Source of the DNA: Acidovorax sp.
Lineage (GTDB): Bacteria; Pseudomonadota; Gammaproteobacteria; Burkholderiales; Burkholderiaceae_C
DNA length: 64,000 bases
Assembly: GCF_027492855.1 (NCBI RefSeq)
Contig: NZ_JAPUDY010000051.1
Span: forward strand, 62,001 to 126,000
Reading direction: 5' to 3'
The notes below the pieces were generated by a model. The model was not told where the DNA came from and searched no databases. It saw only the letters and a program-made list of their open reading frames with translations. Made by a program: the position numbers and the translations under genes. This document shows, in pieces, positions 1-7,976 of the stretch (within the stretch, counting starts at the first letter, position 1; every line of letters begins with the position of its first letter).

Positions 1-730
1 GGCGCACACCCGCCTCCTGCAACTGGCCGCTGCCAAAGGCGATGGCCTGGTCGGTGAGCGAGAGCGCATCGCGCATGGAGCCCCGCGCCGCGCGCGACAG
101 CAGGCGCAGGGCCTGGGGCTCGGCCGACACGTTCTCGGCGGCCAGCACCTGCGTGAGGTGCGACAGCACGGTCTCGGGCGCCATGGGGCGCAGGTTGAAC
201 TGCAGGCAGCGTGAGAGGACGGTGACCGGCACCTTCTGCGGATCGGTCGTGGCGAGCACGAACTTGAGGTACTCGGGCGGCTCTTCCAGCGTCTTGAGCA
301 TAGCGTTGAACGCCGTGTTCGTGAGCATGTGCACTTCGTCGATCATGAAGACCTTGAAGCGCCCCTGCACCGGCTTGTACACCGCCTGCTCCAGCAGGCT
401 CTGCACCTCATCCACGCCCCGGTTCGAGGCGGCGTCCAGCTCGGTGTAGTCGACAAAACGGCCGCTGTCGATGTCGGTGCAGGCCTGGCACACGCCGCAG
501 GGTGTGGCGGTGATGCCGCCCTGCCCATCCGGCCCCTGGCAATTGAGCGACTTGGCCAAGATGCGCGACACCGTGGTCTTGCCCACGCCGCGCGTGCCTG
601 TGAACAGGTAGGCGTGGTGCAGGCGCTGCTGGGTCAGCGCATTGCTGAGGGCCTGCACCACATGCTCCTGCCCCACCATTTCGGTGAAATTGCGGGGGCG
701 GTACTTGCGGGCGAGCACGAGGTAGGACAT
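1..730 (-). CDS. dnaX: DNA polymerase III subunit gamma/tau, N-terminal part (cut by window edge)
   Basis: Clamp-loader ATPase subunit that loads the beta clamp during replication. The reading frame starts at the ATG ending at 730 and runs off the left edge, so about 243 N-terminal residues are present. The protein begins MSYLVLARKYRPRNF. It shows the Walker A motif GTRGVGKTT, a zinc-binding cysteine cluster (LNC, then PCGVCQAC), the DExx-type motif MIDEVHML and the arginine-finger region LSRCLQF, all typical of DnaX. The tau-specific C-terminus and any programmed frameshift site lie outside the window. It diverges from the 4.5S RNA gene, a common neighbourhood in proteobacteria. Confidence 0.97.
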   Translation of the reverse strand, partial: MSYLVLARKYRPRNFTEMVGQEHVVQALSNALTQQRLHHAYLFTGTRGVGKTTVSRILAKSLNCQGPDGQGGITATPCGVCQACTDIDSGRFVDYTELDAASNRGVDEVQSLLEQAVYKPVQGRFKVFMIDEVHMLTNTAFNAMLKTLEEPPEYLKFVLATTDPQKVPVTVLSRCLQFNLRPMAPETVLSHLTQVLAAENVSAEPQALRLLSRAARGSMRDALSLTDQAIAFGSGQLQEAGVR

Positions 731-822
731 GCGGGTGATTCTACGGGCTGGGCCACACGCACCCGGCGGCGCCAGGGCAAACAACAAATCCCCTTTCGGG
801 AAATCAGTGCGCCCATCCGACG

Positions 823-828
823 TACAAT
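823..828 (+). promoter_or_regulatory. -10 element of the 4.5S RNA promoter
   Basis: TACAAT lies 7 bases before the predicted 5' end of the SRP RNA, the expected distance from a sigma-70 -10 box to the start site. The -35 region is not clear, which makes this a partial assignment. Confidence 0.55.
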
Positions 829-835
829 TGCCAGT

Positions 836-929
836 GACGGGCCTCCTCGCATGGTGAAGCGGCCAACCGGGTCAGGTGGGGAACCAAGCAGCCCTAACTG
901 TGGAGTCAGTGCCGGGGGTAAGGCTCGTC
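836..929 (+). ncRNA. ffs: 4.5S signal recognition particle RNA
   Basis: Small SRP RNA that binds Ffh and targets membrane proteins to the translocon. The ends pair: GACGGGCCT at 836-844 matches AGGCTCGTC at 921-929 with one G-U pair. The core contains GGTCAGG, then the GGAA tetraloop, then AAGCAGCC, the conserved SRP domain IV. The loop is closed by GG/CC where E. coli has CC/GG, a compensated change that supports a real helix. A T-rich run follows at 932-940. The length of 94 bases is normal for the short bacterial form. Confidence 0.9.
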
Positions 930-960
930 AACTTTCTTTTTCAAGGCGAATCAAGGCGCC

Positions 961-984
961 AAAACGCAATCTGCAACGGATTGC
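961..984 (-). terminator. Possible weak terminator after modE
   Basis: On the minus strand a 6-bp stem (GCAATC at 979-984 read in reverse, partner at 966-971) is followed by a short T run (the four As at 961-964). It lies about 35 bases past the modE stop. The stem is short, so this is only a candidate. Confidence 0.35.
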
Positions 985-1017
985 CCGGCCTTTCTTCCCA
1001 ACGCCGCAATCTCTGAC

Positions 1018-1833
1018 CTACGCGGGCACGCCCAAAATCACGCTTGACGCCTTGAACAGGGCCGATGCTGCAACACCCTCAGCAAGGCCCAGCGATTCGC
1101 TGCTTTCGTTGGTGACGATGGCCGCCACCGCGCCGCCGTCCGGCAGGCCGATGGTGACTTCGGTGTTCACCGCCCCCTTCTGCACGCGCAGCACCGTTCC
1201 ATGCAGCCGGTTGCGCGCGGAGAATTTGGCGCCGCCGTCCTCCGTCACCACGATGATGGTCGATGCCTTGACCAGTGCAAACGCCTCGGCCCCAGGCGCC
1301 AGGCCCAGGTCCACGGCGCTTTCGTGGGTCACGATGGCCACGATCTTCTGCATGCCGGGTATGTCCAGCTCGATCTCGTCATTCACGGCACCGGCGACCA
1401 CGCGCGACACCTTGCCAAAAAACTGATTGCGTGCGCTTGTTCTCATGCCCATCCTCCGTATCAACAAAAAATCGTCGAGCACACCATCCGCCTGGTCGCT
1501 GAGCTGGTCCACAAAACGGCGGTGCGCGCTCTCGATGCGCCCGAAGTTGCGCACCAGTTGGTCGCCCCGCTGCGTGAGCCGCGTGCCCCCGCCGCCCTTG
1601 CCACCCACCAGCCGCTCCACCAGCGGCTCGCCGGCCAGGTTGTTCATGGTGTCGATGGCGTCCCAGGCGGCCTTGTAGCTCATCTTCATGGCCTTGGCGG
1701 CCTGGGTGATGGAGCCACATTCGGCCACCCGCGCCAGCAGCTCAATGCGGCCGGGGCCGCCCAGGTTTTGGCCGCCCACCGTCATCCAGACGGTGCCGCC
1801 GAGTTCAATGCGTTGTGGGTCGTTGGAAGGCAT
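1018..1833 (-). CDS. modE: Molybdate-responsive transcriptional regulator ModE
   Basis: Molybdate-binding regulator that usually represses molybdate uptake genes when molybdenum is plentiful. The 271-residue protein has a LysR-like winged helix-turn-helix (roughly residues 25-95, including ITQAAKAMKMSYKAAWDAID) and two tandem Mop/TOBE molybdate-binding domains (about 130-195 and 200-268). Each Mop domain opens with the SARN motif (SARNQFFGKV and SARNRLHGTV). This is full-length ModE architecture. It is the last gene of the operon that starts with the TonB receptor, 29 bases after modD. The two ModE-box-like sites upstream of that operon suggest it controls its own operon. Confidence 0.95.
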   Translation of the reverse strand: MPSNDPQRIELGGTVWMTVGGQNLGGPGRIELLARVAECGSITQAAKAMKMSYKAAWDAIDTMNNLAGEPLVERLVGGKGGGGTRLTQRGDQLVRNFGRIESAHRRFVDQLSDQADGVLDDFLLIRRMGMRTSARNQFFGKVSRVVAGAVNDEIELDIPGMQKIVAIVTHESAVDLGLAPGAEAFALVKASTIIVVTEDGGAKFSARNRLHGTVLRVQKGAVNTEVTIGLPDGGAVAAIVTNESSESLGLAEGVAASALFKASSVILGVPA

Positions 1834-1862
1834 CGGGCGAGTGTAGGCCAGGGTTTGCAGGG

Positions 1863-2714
1863 CTACGCAGGCGCAATCTGTACCCCGATGTCGGCGGGCG
1901 GCGCATGGTGCAGGCTGCTGGTGACCAATGCATCAACGCCGGTGGCCGCATAGTCGGCGGCATTGCCAGCGTGCACGCCACCGGCCGCCAGCAGCGCCAG
2001 GTGCGGGTGCTGTTCACGCAGCGGTGGGCACCATTGGCGCAGTTGTGCGGGCGTGGCTTTGTCGAACTGCACCACATCAGCACCGGCCTGCGCGGCACGC
2101 AATGCCTCGTCCAGCGTGTAGGCCTCGATCACACATTTCTTCTCGGCCAGTGCCGGTGTCACTGCGGCCAGGCGGGCCTGCAGTGCGTCCCAGCCACCCA
2201 TCAATGCGCGGTGCTGCGGAAACACCAGCACCGTCTCGCCCACGCTGAGCCGGTGCGGAAACGCACCGCCGCTGAGCGTGGCCTTGAGCGCAATGCGGCG
2301 CAAGCCGGGCGCATGCTTGCGCGTGGTCAGCACCGCCACGCCGGGGGCAACCTGCCGCACCGCCTGCACCAGGCTGGCCGTGGCACCCGCCACGCCGCAG
2401 GCATATTCGAGCAGGTTCTGCGCCACCTTCCAGGCACGCAGCAGGCCCGCTGCCTGGCCGGTGGCGGCCAGCAGCACATCCCCCGCCGCCACGGGCGTGC
2501 CGCTGGGCAGGCAGCGCTGCACCTGGCCGCCACAGTGCTGTACCACACGCGCTGCCTCTTCGGTGCACGCAGCCACCGCATCGCCGCGCACCGTGAAGTC
2601 CATACGCGCCTGCCCCTCACCCAGGGCCAGCAGATGGGTGGTCAAGTCCAGTAGCGGCGCGTCTTCGGCAATCCAGGCGTCGATGGCGGCATGGTCGAAA
2701 AAAACGGAATGCAT
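1863..2714 (-). CDS. modD: ModD, quinolinate phosphoribosyltransferase-like molybdenum transport protein
   Basis: The 283-residue protein belongs to the ModD branch of the nicotinate-nucleotide pyrophosphorylase fold. Visible features include LLDLTTHLLALGEGQARM at the N-terminus, the TRKHAPGLRRIALKA segment and the C-terminal barrel motif LLAAGGVHAGNAADYA. ModD genes travel with molybdenum transport genes, but their reaction is not established; a phosphoribosyl-transfer or decarboxylation step can only be guessed from the fold. It begins 3 bases after the stop of the DUF364-type gene, so the two are almost certainly co-transcribed. Confidence 0.9.
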   Translation of the reverse strand: MHSVFFDHAAIDAWIAEDAPLLDLTTHLLALGEGQARMDFTVRGDAVAACTEEAARVVQHCGGQVQRCLPSGTPVAAGDVLLAATGQAAGLLRAWKVAQNLLEYACGVAGATASLVQAVRQVAPGVAVLTTRKHAPGLRRIALKATLSGGAFPHRLSVGETVLVFPQHRALMGGWDALQARLAAVTPALAEKKCVIEAYTLDEALRAAQAGADVVQFDKATPAQLRQWCPPLREQHPHLALLAAGGVHAGNAADYAATGVDALVTSSLHHAPPADIGVQIAPA

Positions 2715-2717
2715 AAA

Positions 2718-3584
2718 TCACACCTGCTGCGGCAAACGCAAGTTGACGCGCTCCACCGTCTTGCCAAAAAAGTGATAGCCCGATCCACCTTCGGCCAACA
2801 CATCAAGCAGGGCATCGGGATGGAGCACACGCGTACCCCCCACCACGGTGACGCCACGCCGTGCGTAAGGCTCGCAGACCAAGGTGGCGGTCGGGCCGAT
2901 GACGGCGGCCTCGGCCCCCGGCCGCAGCAACTGCAGAAGACCGTCGAGGGTGCCGTTGATAAGCGTGGTGCCGGTCGTGATGAAAACATCGGCGTGCGGG
3001 ATCACCTCGGGTGCCCGTTCTGCGGGCACATAAAACGGCAGCTCCTCGGGCTTGAGCGTGGAGTGATCGAGTTCCAGCACGTTGAACGGCTGCCCGCGCC
3101 TGCGCAGCTCGCGCATATAGGGTGGAAAGGCCCCCACCAGGGCCACCTGCTGGCCAGGCTCCAGCAGCAAGGCGTCGAATGCATCGCCGCCATGCAGTTG
3201 TGCATCGGCTGGCGGTCCATCGCGCAGCCACAGGGTTTCGGCCAAGGCATTGAGGGTGGCGATGGCCAGCGCGCGGCGCAGGTCCTGCGCGCGGTACAAG
3301 TCGTCCAGGAAATCCACGGCGCGGCGCCCGGCAATCTTGCCCGGCGTGGGCATCGCCATGGCCGAACTGGGGCAGCACACAGCCTCAGGCACGCTTTTGA
3401 TGGGCGTGGCGCACAGACCGCCCGCGCCATTGTTGAGTTTCACGCCGGTGAAGAAGATGCCCACAACGGCACGCTCGATCACCAGGGTTTCGACCTGATC
3501 GCCCAGGCGCTCGCACACAGCGGCGTGCAGTTCAGACAAGAGCGAGGTCACCTGGGGCTTGTTGGGGGTTGCGATATTTGGCAT
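2718..3584 (-). CDS. DUF364-type protein (Rossmann-like, proposed heavy-metal chelation family)
   Basis: The 288-residue protein matches the two-part family with an N-terminal DUF4213-like segment (about 20-110, including VVGIFFTGVKLN) and a C-terminal DUF364 Rossmann-like domain (VALVGAFPPYMRELR; DVFITTGTTLINGTLDGLL; EAAVIGPTATL). The family has been proposed to act in heavy-metal chelation or anaerobic metal metabolism, but no reaction is proven. Its position between a methyltransferase and modD in a ModE-linked operon suggests a role with molybdenum or tungsten. The gap to the upstream methyltransferase is 9 bases. Confidence 0.8.
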   Translation of the reverse strand: MPNIATPNKPQVTSLLSELHAAVCERLGDQVETLVIERAVVGIFFTGVKLNNGAGGLCATPIKSVPEAVCCPSSAMAMPTPGKIAGRRAVDFLDDLYRAQDLRRALAIATLNALAETLWLRDGPPADAQLHGGDAFDALLLEPGQQVALVGAFPPYMRELRRRGQPFNVLELDHSTLKPEELPFYVPAERAPEVIPHADVFITTGTTLINGTLDGLLQLLRPGAEAAVIGPTATLVCEPYARRGVTVVGGTRVLHPDALLDVLAEGGSGYHFFGKTVERVNLRLPQQV

Positions 3585-3593
3585 GGCGCACTT

Positions 3594-4433
3594 TCAACAA
3601 TCGTATTCATCGCCTGGGCGGCGAGCGACATGGAAAAGACCGGGATTTTTCTCCCACGAAATAAAGGCCCAGCGCATCGGCACGCCCTGGCGCTGCTCTG
3701 GTGAGGCGCCCTCGTACCAGGCGCGCAGGCGTTCCGTCTCGTCGGCATTCAGCCCGCCCATCGACCACGCCACGCGGCGCGCGAAGTCGTCGAAATCGGT
3801 GGCATCGGCCAGGCGGTTTTCGTGGGCGATGTAGTCCAGGCGCGGGTGGATGCCCATGCGGTGCAGTATGTTGATCAGATAGATGTAGTCCGGCACCGTG
3901 GGCATGCGGCGGCCCACAGCGGCCTGTATGGCCGGGTCGGTGAAGTCGCCGCCGACCAGGTGCGTGAGGTACACGCGAAGGCGCGCCTTGGCATGCAATT
4001 GGGCCAGCGCGCTGGCGATGTCTTCCACCGTGGTCGAGCGCGAGGCCACAACGATGTCGCACACGGGCACGTCGCTCCAGTCGTCCTCCCAGGCGCGGTG
4101 TAGGGTCTGCACCACCTGGCCCATGCCCATTTCGGCCGCCTTGGCCTGCATGACGCCCAGCATGGCGGCGCTGTAGTCCAAGCCCACCACGCGCTCCAAC
4201 TGATCGGCCACCGCCAGGCCGATGGTGCCGGGGCCGCAGCCCACGTCGAGCAGCGAGATAGCGCCGGTCAGATCCATGCGCGCGACGAACTCGGCGGCGT
4301 AGTTGCTGCGCAGTGCCTTGCTGGCCATGCCGGGGGCACGCTGGTCCCAGTCGCTGGCGTTTTTGCGTGTGCGGGTGGTGGTGGCCAGGTGGTCGCGATA
4401 AAGGCGGGCGAAGTCGATGGCGGCAATGGTCAT
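3594..4433 (-). CDS. Class I SAM-dependent methyltransferase
   Basis: The 279-residue protein has the SAM-binding glycine motif LLDVGCGPGTIGLAV (about residues 60-75), the acidic motif II after VVGLDYSAAMLGVM, and a motif IV-like region VCDIVVASRS. The substrate cannot be told from sequence. It overlaps the ATPase gene upstream by 4 bases (ATGA), so translation is coupled and it belongs to the molybdenum operon. Methyltransferases occur in some metal-transport operons, so it may modify a chelator or the imported metal complex; this is inference. Confidence 0.85.
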   Translation of the reverse strand: MTIAAIDFARLYRDHLATTTRTRKNASDWDQRAPGMASKALRSNYAAEFVARMDLTGAISLLDVGCGPGTIGLAVADQLERVVGLDYSAAMLGVMQAKAAEMGMGQVVQTLHRAWEDDWSDVPVCDIVVASRSTTVEDIASALAQLHAKARLRVYLTHLVGGDFTDPAIQAAVGRRMPTVPDYIYLINILHRMGIHPRLDYIAHENRLADATDFDDFARRVAWSMGGLNADETERLRAWYEGASPEQRQGVPMRWAFISWEKNPGLFHVARRPGDEYDC

Positions 4434-5215
4434 GGTGGAGTGGTTTCAGTTTGAATGGCAGCGCCCAGGCTGGCCGCCACAGCGCTGGCGCTCACGCCGT
4501 ACAGGGCGGCCAGGCGTTCGGGCGTGGCGGTGCTTGCGGGTGTGCCCACTGCCGCCAGGCGCCCGCCGCCCAACAGGGCGATGCGGTCGGCAATGCGCAG
4601 CGCGTGCTCGGGCTGGTGCGTGGACATCAGCACGGCCATGCCCTGCTGGCGCAGTTGGCCGATGTGCTCCAGCACACGGATCTGGTTGCCGAAGTCGAGG
4701 CTGGCGGTGGGCTCGTCCATCACCAGCAACACGGGCTCTTGCGCCAGGGCACGCGCAATCAGCACCAGTTGGCGCTCGCCGCCGCTGATGGCCGTGTAGA
4801 TGCGCTGGTGCAAATGCGCCACGCCCAGCGTTTGCAAACAGTGCAGCGCACAGGCGCGGTCATGGTGCGAAGGCTGGGCAAAACGCCCGATGCGCGCAGC
4901 CCGCCCCATCAGCACCACGTCTTCGACGGTGAAGGGGAAGATGCTGGTGTGCGCCTGCGGCACATAGCCCACATGGCGCGCAAAGGCGGTGCGCGACCAC
5001 GCGGCCACGGTGTCGCCCAGCACACGCACCTCGCCCGCCTGCGGGGGCAGCAGGCCCAGCAAGGTCTTGAACAAAGTGGTTTTGCCGCTGCCGTTGGGGC
5101 CGAGCAGGCACAGCACTTCGCCCGGCGCCATGGCAAAGCCGATGTCCTGGCCCACACGGCGCCTGCCGTGGCCGATGGCCAGGGCGCTCACTTCCAGCAC
5201 GGGAGCGGCGTCCAT
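4430..5215 (-). CDS. ABC transporter ATP-binding protein, FecE/BtuD type
   Basis: ATPase of an importer of the iron-siderophore/cobalamin class. Walker A is LLGPNGSGKTTLFKTLLGLL, the signature motif is SGGERQLVLIARALAQEP, and Walker B is VLLVMDEPTASLDFG. The 261-residue length is usual. It follows its permease with overlapping codons: GTG (5218) and ATG (5215) are both possible starts and overlap the permease stop; I took the ATG. Within a ModE-linked operon it most likely powers import of a molybdenum or tungsten species, as the related MolBC system does, rather than iron. Confidence 0.92.
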   Translation of the reverse strand: MDAAPVLEVSALAIGHGRRRVGQDIGFAMAPGEVLCLLGPNGSGKTTLFKTLLGLLPPQAGEVRVLGDTVAAWSRTAFARHVGYVPQAHTSIFPFTVEDVVLMGRAARIGRFAQPSHHDRACALHCLQTLGVAHLHQRIYTAISGGERQLVLIARALAQEPVLLVMDEPTASLDFGNQIRVLEHIGQLRQQGMAVLMSTHQPEHALRIADRIALLGGGRLAAVGTPASTATPERLAALYGVSASAVAASLGAAIQTETTPP

Positions 5216-6243
5216 CACTCGCCCCGCCCCGGCCGCGCCAGCAAGAACAGGAAGAACGGCGCGCCGACCAGCGCCGTCAGGATGCCCAGCGGCAGCTCGA
5301 TGCTGGCCACGGTGCGCGCCAGCGTGTCGGTAGCCACCAAAAAGCCCCCACCCAGCAGCAGCGAGGCAGGCAGCAGCCGCGCAAAGTTGGGGCCCACCAG
5401 GAGCCGCGCCACGTGCGGCACCACCAGCCCGATCCAGCCGATGATGCCGGTGAGCGACACCGCCGCCGCCGTGGTCAGCGTGGCAGCCGCCACCAACAGC
5501 AGGCGTAGGCGCCGCACCGCAATGCCCAGCGCCTGGGCCTCTTCATCGGCCAGGCCGAGCAGGTTCATGCGCCAGCGCAGCAAGGCCATGGGCACCAGGC
5601 CGAGCAGCAGCATCGGCGCCGTGACCGCCAGGTCTGCAGGCGTGACGGCGTTCAGGCCACCCAGCAGCCAGAAGGTGATGGACGGCAACTGCGTGGTGGG
5701 GTCGGCCAATATCTTGATGAGCGAGATGCCCGCGCCCAACAGCGCGCCCACGGCGATGCCCGCGAGCACCAGCACCAGCACCGGGTCGTGCCTGCGCACC
5801 AGGCCCGCCACGCCGACCACCGCGCCCACGGCCAGCAGGCCACCCACAAAAGCCAGCACCTGCACCACGGCCAGCGGCAGGCCCATGAAGATGCCCAGCA
5901 CCGCGCCCAGGCCCGCCCCGGCCGACACACCCAGGATGTCGGGCGAGACCAGCGGGTTGCGGAACATGCCCTGGTAGGCCGCGCCCGCCGCCGCCAGCGC
6001 AGCGCCCACCAGCAAGCCCGCCGCCACGCGCGGCAGGCGGATGTTCCAGACCACCGTGTCCACGGCGGGTGGCAGGCCCGAGGGGGTGCCCGTCAGGCGC
6101 GCGGCGATAGAGCGCAGCAGGTCGGCCGGTGGAATCGGAAATTTGCCCAGCGAAAACGCCGCCACCAGCACGGCCAGCAACAACGCGCAGGCCAGCAGCC
6201 AGCGCAACGGCATCGCACCTGCCGACTCTTGCTTTTCAGCCAT
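5215..6243 (-). CDS. FecCD/BtuC-family ABC transporter permease
   Basis: Inner-membrane permease of 342 residues with about ten hydrophobic segments, as in BtuC/FecCD. Family-typical stretches include RLPRVAAGLLVGAALAAAGA, the nearby PLVSPDILGVSAGAGLGAVL, and the coupling/late-helix region GWIGLVVPHVARLLVG. It pairs with the downstream ATPase (overlapping stop/start) and the upstream FecB-like binding protein. The 69-base gap before it contains one copy of the 56-base repeat family (6249-6304). Confidence 0.93.
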   Translation of the reverse strand: MAEKQESAGAMPLRWLLACALLLAVLVAAFSLGKFPIPPADLLRSIAARLTGTPSGLPPAVDTVVWNIRLPRVAAGLLVGAALAAAGAAYQGMFRNPLVSPDILGVSAGAGLGAVLGIFMGLPLAVVQVLAFVGGLLAVGAVVGVAGLVRRHDPVLVLVLAGIAVGALLGAGISLIKILADPTTQLPSITFWLLGGLNAVTPADLAVTAPMLLLGLVPMALLRWRMNLLGLADEEAQALGIAVRRLRLLLVAAATLTTAAAVSLTGIIGWIGLVVPHVARLLVGPNFARLLPASLLLGGGFLVATDTLARTVASIELPLGILTALVGAPFFLFLLARPGRGE

Positions 6244-6248
6244 TGTTT

Positions 6249-6304
6249 GCTATAAAAACAATAGCTTCTTGCGCTTTATCAATAAGCACTAGAGGCCATT
6301 TTGA
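6249..6304 (+). repeat. 56-base dispersed element, copy A (forward)
   Basis: Intergenic copy between the FecB-like and permease genes. It begins GCTATAAAAACAATAGC, has the core TTGCGCTTTATCAATAAGC and ends AGAGGCCATTTTGA. I use it as the forward reference for the family. It is much richer in A and T than the flanking genes. Confidence 0.75.
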
Positions 6305-6312
6305 TGCATGAA

Positions 6313-7377
6313 TCACCGTACATCCTCCAACAGTGTTGCGGCGGCTGCCAGCGTGAGATCGGTGCCGTAGAACAAGCGGTAGAAGCGTTGCGCGGCCTGC
6401 GACAGGGTTTCCTGCGCGCGCACGGCGGGGTGCGCGGGGTGCAGGCGCGCCAGCAGCCAGTGCACACCAATGAGCCGGTTGACGCCGGGCGGGCCGTCGA
6501 GCCAGCCAAAGGGCAGCACCGGCGCGCAGTGCACGCGGCCGGTCTGCACGGCGCGGATGGCGCGCCACAGCGGATCGCTGCGCACGCGGTGTGCAAACTC
6601 GGGCTCTTGGGTGACGATGACCTCAGGGTTCCAGGCCAGGATCTGCTCCAACGACACGCGCGTGATCGAGCCCTTGCCAGCGGCCGCCGCCACATTACGG
6701 CCACCGGCAAAGTCCAGCAGCTCCACGTTGATGGAGCCGTCCAGCCCGGTCTCCAGCCCGTCGGCGCCGCGCCCGTAGTACACGCCCGGGCGCTGCGCTG
6801 CGGGCACGCTGGCGCGCACCTGCGCGGCCAGGGCGATGGTGGCGTCTGCATACGCGGCCAGGCGCTCGGCATGCTCAGGCACACCCAGCAAGCGGCCTAC
6901 TTCGCGCAGTTGTGCGGCATGTTCGGCCAGGCGGCCCTGCACCAAGAGGGTGGGCAGGCCGGTCTGCTCGCTCACGCGGCGCGCGGCCGAGACATAGGTG
7001 GCATCAGCAGTGCCTGCGTCCAGAATCACGTCGGGCCGCAGTTGCAGCAGCGTCTCGACCGACACCGTGCTGCCCCGCCCGGCCAGGCGGCCCAGAAACG
7101 GCAGCGCACTCGGCACCGGGCCCAACGCCGCGCGTGCGGCTGCGTTCAGTTGCATCGGCCAGCCCAGCAACTTTTCGGGCGCCAACGCGGCCACCAGCAC
7201 CCCGGCGGGGGCACCAGCGGCAAAGACGCGCTGAATGCGCGCAGGTGGCGGCAGCGCGCCAAAGGTGGCGGCGATGGTGGTTGTGGAGGCAACCGCGTTC
7301 TGGGGCGCCTGCGACCGGGCCCAGGCGGGCCACAGCGCGGCGGCAGCGGCGGTTTGCAGCAGTTGGCGGCGTTTCAT
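6313..7377 (-). CDS. Periplasmic substrate-binding protein, FecB/BtuF type
   Basis: The 354-residue protein starts MKRRQLLQTAAAAALWPAWA, a signal sequence with twin arginines that could use the Tat route, although the motif is incomplete. The rest fits the TroA/BtuF-like fold: VSVETLLQLRPDVILDAG, LEQILAWNPEVIVTQEPEFA and RVHCAPVLPFGWLDGPPGVN are family-type segments. It should deliver substrate to the FecCD-type permease encoded next. Its start overlaps the stop of the DUF2478 gene (ATGA). Operon context suggests the cargo is molybdate, tungstate or a chelate of them. Confidence 0.9.
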   Translation of the reverse strand: MKRRQLLQTAAAAALWPAWARSQAPQNAVASTTTIAATFGALPPPARIQRVFAAGAPAGVLVAALAPEKLLGWPMQLNAAARAALGPVPSALPFLGRLAGRGSTVSVETLLQLRPDVILDAGTADATYVSAARRVSEQTGLPTLLVQGRLAEHAAQLREVGRLLGVPEHAERLAAYADATIALAAQVRASVPAAQRPGVYYGRGADGLETGLDGSINVELLDFAGGRNVAAAAGKGSITRVSLEQILAWNPEVIVTQEPEFAHRVRSDPLWRAIRAVQTGRVHCAPVLPFGWLDGPPGVNRLIGVHWLLARLHPAHPAVRAQETLSQAAQRFYRLFYGTDLTLAAAATLLEDVR

Positions 7378-7976
7378 GCCGGGCTTTCCCGTGCTGGCGT
7401 GGTGCTGGCCGTGGGCGCATCTGCCTGCAGTCGATCAAACCAGTCGCACAGTGCCTGCAGGGGCTGCGGCATGGGCAGCTCCTGCCCCAGCGGGCCTGTC
7501 AGCGCACGCCAGGCTGGCAAGTGCGCAGGCGCAACGATGGTCAGCACCGGAATACCCGCTTCCGCCAGGGCGGCGATTTCGGCCACGAAACCGCCGCCCT
7601 GCGCCTCCAGCCCCCCAAAACGATTGATGACCACAGCGTCCACCCGGTCTGCCAGCGCCTGGCGCAGCACGCTGCTGGCCTGCGCCACGCCCGCCGGGTC
7701 GAGGCAGCAAGACCGGGCCTGCGGCCCCAGGTCTTGCGAGATGTCGAAGGCCTGTGCGCTGCGCACGTCCAACAGTTGCATGCGTTTGCCGCCTCGGGGC
7801 CAGGTGGTGAAGTGCTGCCGCAGGCCGCCCACGCGCCAGCCTGCGTGCTGCAGCGCCTGCACCCAGGCGGCTTGCAGCGCGTCAGCGTCGGTGTCGGAAG
7901 AGGTGCTGGCATCGGCCTGCACGATGGCAGCCAGGCGCGCGAATGGCTCTGGCTCGGTCGCAGTGGTGGGGTTCAT
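7374..7976 (-). CDS. DUF2478 domain protein (molybdenum-operon associated)
   Basis: The protein, about 200 residues long, matches DUF2478, a family repeatedly found beside molybdenum transport genes and without a known reaction. Recognisable parts are FARLAAIVQADASTSSDTDA, VGGLRQHF, LDVRSAQAFDISQDLG and VVINRFGGLEAQGGGFVAEI. I chose the ATG ending at 7976 (MNPTTATEPEPF) because it overlaps the stop of the preceding binding-protein gene; a longer reading frame upstream would run inside that gene. The P-loop usual in related NTPases is not obvious here. Confidence 0.8.
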   Translation of the reverse strand: MNPTTATEPEPFARLAAIVQADASTSSDTDADALQAAWVQALQHAGWRVGGLRQHFTTWPRGGKRMQLLDVRSAQAFDISQDLGPQARSCCLDPAGVAQASSVLRQALADRVDAVVINRFGGLEAQGGGFVAEIAALAEAGIPVLTIVAPAHLPAWRALTGPLGQELPMPQPLQALCDWFDRLQADAPTASTTPARESPA

